From: an uncultured Veillonella sp.
GTDB taxonomy: Bacteria; Bacillota; Negativicutes; Veillonellales; Veillonellaceae
Direction of reading: 5' to 3'
DNA: 43,397 bases
Assembly (NCBI RefSeq): GCF_937981445.1
Contig: NZ_CALJON010000056.1
Span: 1-43,397, forward strand
Shown here: positions 41,785 through 43,397 of the stretch, piece after piece
Position numbering within the stretch: the stretch's first letter is position 1
Layout: the number at the start of each line of letters is the position of its first letter
Position numbers and translations under genes: made by a program
The notes under the pieces: generated by a model
Database searches by the model: none
The model's input: the letters and a program-made list of their open reading frames with translations, nothing else
What the model was told of the DNA's origin: nothing

Positions 41785-43041
41785 ATGGCAAAGTACAATC
41801 CTTATGAAAACATGCTTAATACGTTAGACGAAGCAGCTCAAAAATTAGGTCTTACTCGCAACGATTATGAAGTCATTCGTCATCCAGAACGTGAATTGAC
41901 AGTAGCAATTCCTGTACATATGGATGATGGTCATGTGGAAGTATTTAGTGGTTATCGTACTCAACATAGTACAATTATGGGTGCTGCTAAAGGTGGTATC
42001 CGTTTCCATCCTGATGCTGATGAAAACGAAGTTCGTGCATTAGCCGCTTGGATGACAATTAAAAACTCCATCGCTCATTTACCATATGGTGGTGGTAAAG
42101 GCGGTATTAAAGTGGATCCTAAGAAATTAAGCAAACGTGAATTAGAACGCTTGACTCGTGGATTCGTTCGTAAAATTGCTCCAATTATTGGCGTAGACAC
42201 AGACGTACCAGCTCCAGATGTTAATACAAATCCGCAAATTATGGCTTGGATTGTTGATGAATTCTCTACATTAAAAGGCGTATGGTCCCCAGGCGTTGTT
42301 ACTGGCAAACCGTTAGAAGTTGGTGGCTCTCTTGGCCGTAATGAAGCAACGGGCCGTGGCTGTATGTTCACATTGAAGAGCTACTTAGAAAAGAAAGGCA
42401 AAAAAATGTCTGATGTTACAATTGCTGTTCAAGGCTTTGGTAACGTAGGTAGCGTAGGCGCTTTATTGATGCATCGTGAAGGGGCTAAAATTGTTGCTAT
42501 TGGCGATATTCATGGCTCTATTTACAATGAAAAAGGCATTGATGTAGAAAGTGCTTACAAATACTCCAATGCACATGGTCGTTCCTTAGAAGGCTATGAA
42601 GAACCAGGTATGACTCGCATTGACAATAAAGATTTATTATTACTTGATGTAGATGTATTGTACTTAGCAGCATTAGAAAACCAAATTAATGGTTCTAATA
42701 TGAAAGAAGTGCGCGCTAAAACTATCTTAGAAGGTGCTAATGGTCCTACAACTAATGAAGCAGACCTTTACTTCTTTGAAAAAGGCGTAGACATCGTACC
42801 AGACGTTTTAGCTAATGGCGGCGGTGTAGTTACTTCTTACTATGAATGGGTACAAAATAAAGAAGGCTTATACTGGTCTGAAGACGAAGTAAACGAACGC
42901 CTTGAAAAGAACATGAAAATGAGCTTTGAAGAAGTTTGGGCTATGCAACAAGAATACAAAGTATATCCTCGTTTAGCAGCTTACATGGTAGCATTAAAAC
43001 GCCTAGTAGCAGCTAGCCAATTACGTGGTTTTAATGGCTAA
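41785..43041 (+). CDS. gdhA: Glutamate dehydrogenase (Glu/Leu/Phe/Val family)
   Basis: The enzyme interconverts glutamate and 2-oxoglutarate plus ammonia. The 418-residue protein has the PYGGGKGGIKVDP active-site lysine loop near residue 105, the DVPAPDVNTNPQIMAW motif and the Rossmann GFGNVGS. The length of 418 fits the catabolic hexameric type found in Firmicutes. GAGGAGA precedes the ATG. Cofactor choice is not assignable with confidence. It is followed by its own terminator, so it is monocistronic. Confidence 0.93.
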   Translation: MAKYNPYENMLNTLDEAAQKLGLTRNDYEVIRHPERELTVAIPVHMDDGHVEVFSGYRTQHSTIMGAAKGGIRFHPDADENEVRALAAWMTIKNSIAHLPYGGGKGGIKVDPKKLSKRELERLTRGFVRKIAPIIGVDTDVPAPDVNTNPQIMAWIVDEFSTLKGVWSPGVVTGKPLEVGGSLGRNEATGRGCMFTLKSYLEKKGKKMSDVTIAVQGFGNVGSVGALLMHREGAKIVAIGDIHGSIYNEKGIDVESAYKYSNAHGRSLEGYEEPGMTRIDNKDLLLLDVDVLYLAALENQINGSNMKEVRAKTILEGANGPTTNEADLYFFEKGVDIVPDVLANGGGVVTSYYEWVQNKEGLYWSEDEVNERLEKNMKMSFEEVWAMQQEYKVYPRLAAYMVALKRLVAASQLRGFNG

Positions 43042-43192
43042 TACCTTTAAGAAACAAGATTTTTAATAAATCAGATTTAATAAATCAGATATGATGTAAA
43101 CGCTAAGTATAACTGTCTAAGATTGGTGAGTTACACAGAACGTAAAAGAATCACTTTATAAGTAATAAAAGGGGAGAAGTATACTAAGCGCT

Positions 43193-43230
43193 AAAGCGGC
43201 TAGAGAAGTAATAACTAGCCGCTTTTCTTT
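43193..43230 (+). terminator. Terminator of gdhA
   Basis: AAAGCGGCTAG (43193-43203) pairs perfectly with CTAGCCGCTTT (43215-43225) and is followed by TCTTTGTC. Between 43042 and 43192 nothing else is visible. Confidence 0.87.
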
Positions 43231-43302
43231 GTCTAAAACGAGCCTTAGCGTTAGGTTACATATGAAAATATATAAAATTTTACAAATTTGTGAAAAAAGT
43301 AC

Positions 43303-43331
43303 TTGCATTAGTTCTTGATTTAGTATAAAAT
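43303..43331 (+). promoter_or_regulatory. Promoter of tRNA-Asn
   Basis: TTGCAT (43303-43308), a 17-bp spacer and TAAAAT (43326-43331) end 14 bp before the mature tRNA. Confidence 0.65.
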
Positions 43332-43345
43332 ATCTCTTGTACCAT

Positions 43346-43397
43346 TCCTCGATAGCTCAGTCGGTAGAGCAATCGGCTGTTAACCGATCGGTCGTAG
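43346..43397 (+). tRNA. tRNA-Asn (GTT), 3' end beyond the window
   Basis: The sequence runs from the acceptor strand TCCTCGA through a D arm (GCTC/GAGC) to an anticodon stem ATCGG/CCGAT with loop CTGTTAA, anticodon GTT at 43379-43381. The T arm and 3' acceptor strand are cut off. Confidence 0.93.

Noticed and set aside
1..43397. Prophage, insertion sequence, integron or defence island
   Set aside because: I found no transposase, integrase, phage structural or restriction/toxin genes, and gene content and codon use look uniform.

Overview
The window reads as a piece of a Veillonella-type chromosome (Negativicutes, a diderm Firmicute). The evidence is low GC, Firmicute-like gene content with strong AGGAGG ribosome sites, an outer-membrane trimeric autotransporter that carries an SLH domain, secreted SLH proteins, a LutABC lactate-oxidation operon, malic enzyme and amino-acid catabolism genes. 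The genus is an inference from content and was not tested by a database search. I see no prophage, insertion sequence, CRISPR array or conjugative module; most of the window is ordinary chromosome.

Layout. 1-3905: 3' part of a very long trimeric autotransporter adhesin, followed by four 29-bp palindromic repeats. 4304-6165: a lipid kinase (minus) and a GntR/FCD regulator. 6166-6957: a long intergenic region with a strong promoter, a structured untranslated RNA and several minisatellites. 6958-10513: molybdopterin-binding protein, hotdog thioesterase, glutamate racemase, an unknown membrane-anchored protein and a CofE-like ligase. 10639-13597: a hydantoinase-A-like protein translationally coupled to a histone-deacetylase-fold amidohydrolase. 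13688-15645: rph, rdgB and a YfcE-like phosphodiesterase. 15811-17788: speD and malic enzyme. 18310-23025 (minus): two SLH proteins flanking a GT39 membrane glycosyltransferase. 23569-26490: lutA-lutB-lutC. 26718-28151: TcyP-like symporter. 28335-32461: arginase-fold protein, Crp/Fnr regulator and a FetAB-like exporter. 32462-34499: ferredoxin-nitroreductase and threonine ammonia-lyase. 34801-36217: an amino-acid permease broken by a small deletion. 36310-41376: MetQ lipoprotein, an odd CDF transporter, UPF0340, DUF3290/DUF421 pair, a small membrane protein and exonuclease III. 41785-43041: glutamate dehydrogenase. 43346-end: tRNA-Asn (cut by the window end).

How it fits together. The catabolic genes suit a lactate and amino-acid fermenter: LutABC makes pyruvate from lactate, malic enzyme links malate and pyruvate, threonine ammonia-lyase and glutamate dehydrogenase feed 2-oxo acids. 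The envelope genes (adhesin with a periplasmic SLH, two SLH proteins, GT39 transferase, racemase) point to the outer-membrane/peptidoglycan tethering typical of Negativicutes, where SLH domains bind polyamine-modified peptidoglycan.

The most unusual signals are not protein genes: (i) a 35-bp core that is 34/35 identical in two inverted terminator hairpins, with a structurally matching third copy 12 kb away, all between convergent genes; (ii) an apparently free-standing structured RNA at about 6361-6490; (iii) tandem repeats with exact periods of 29, 27, 27 and 19 bp in intergenic regions.
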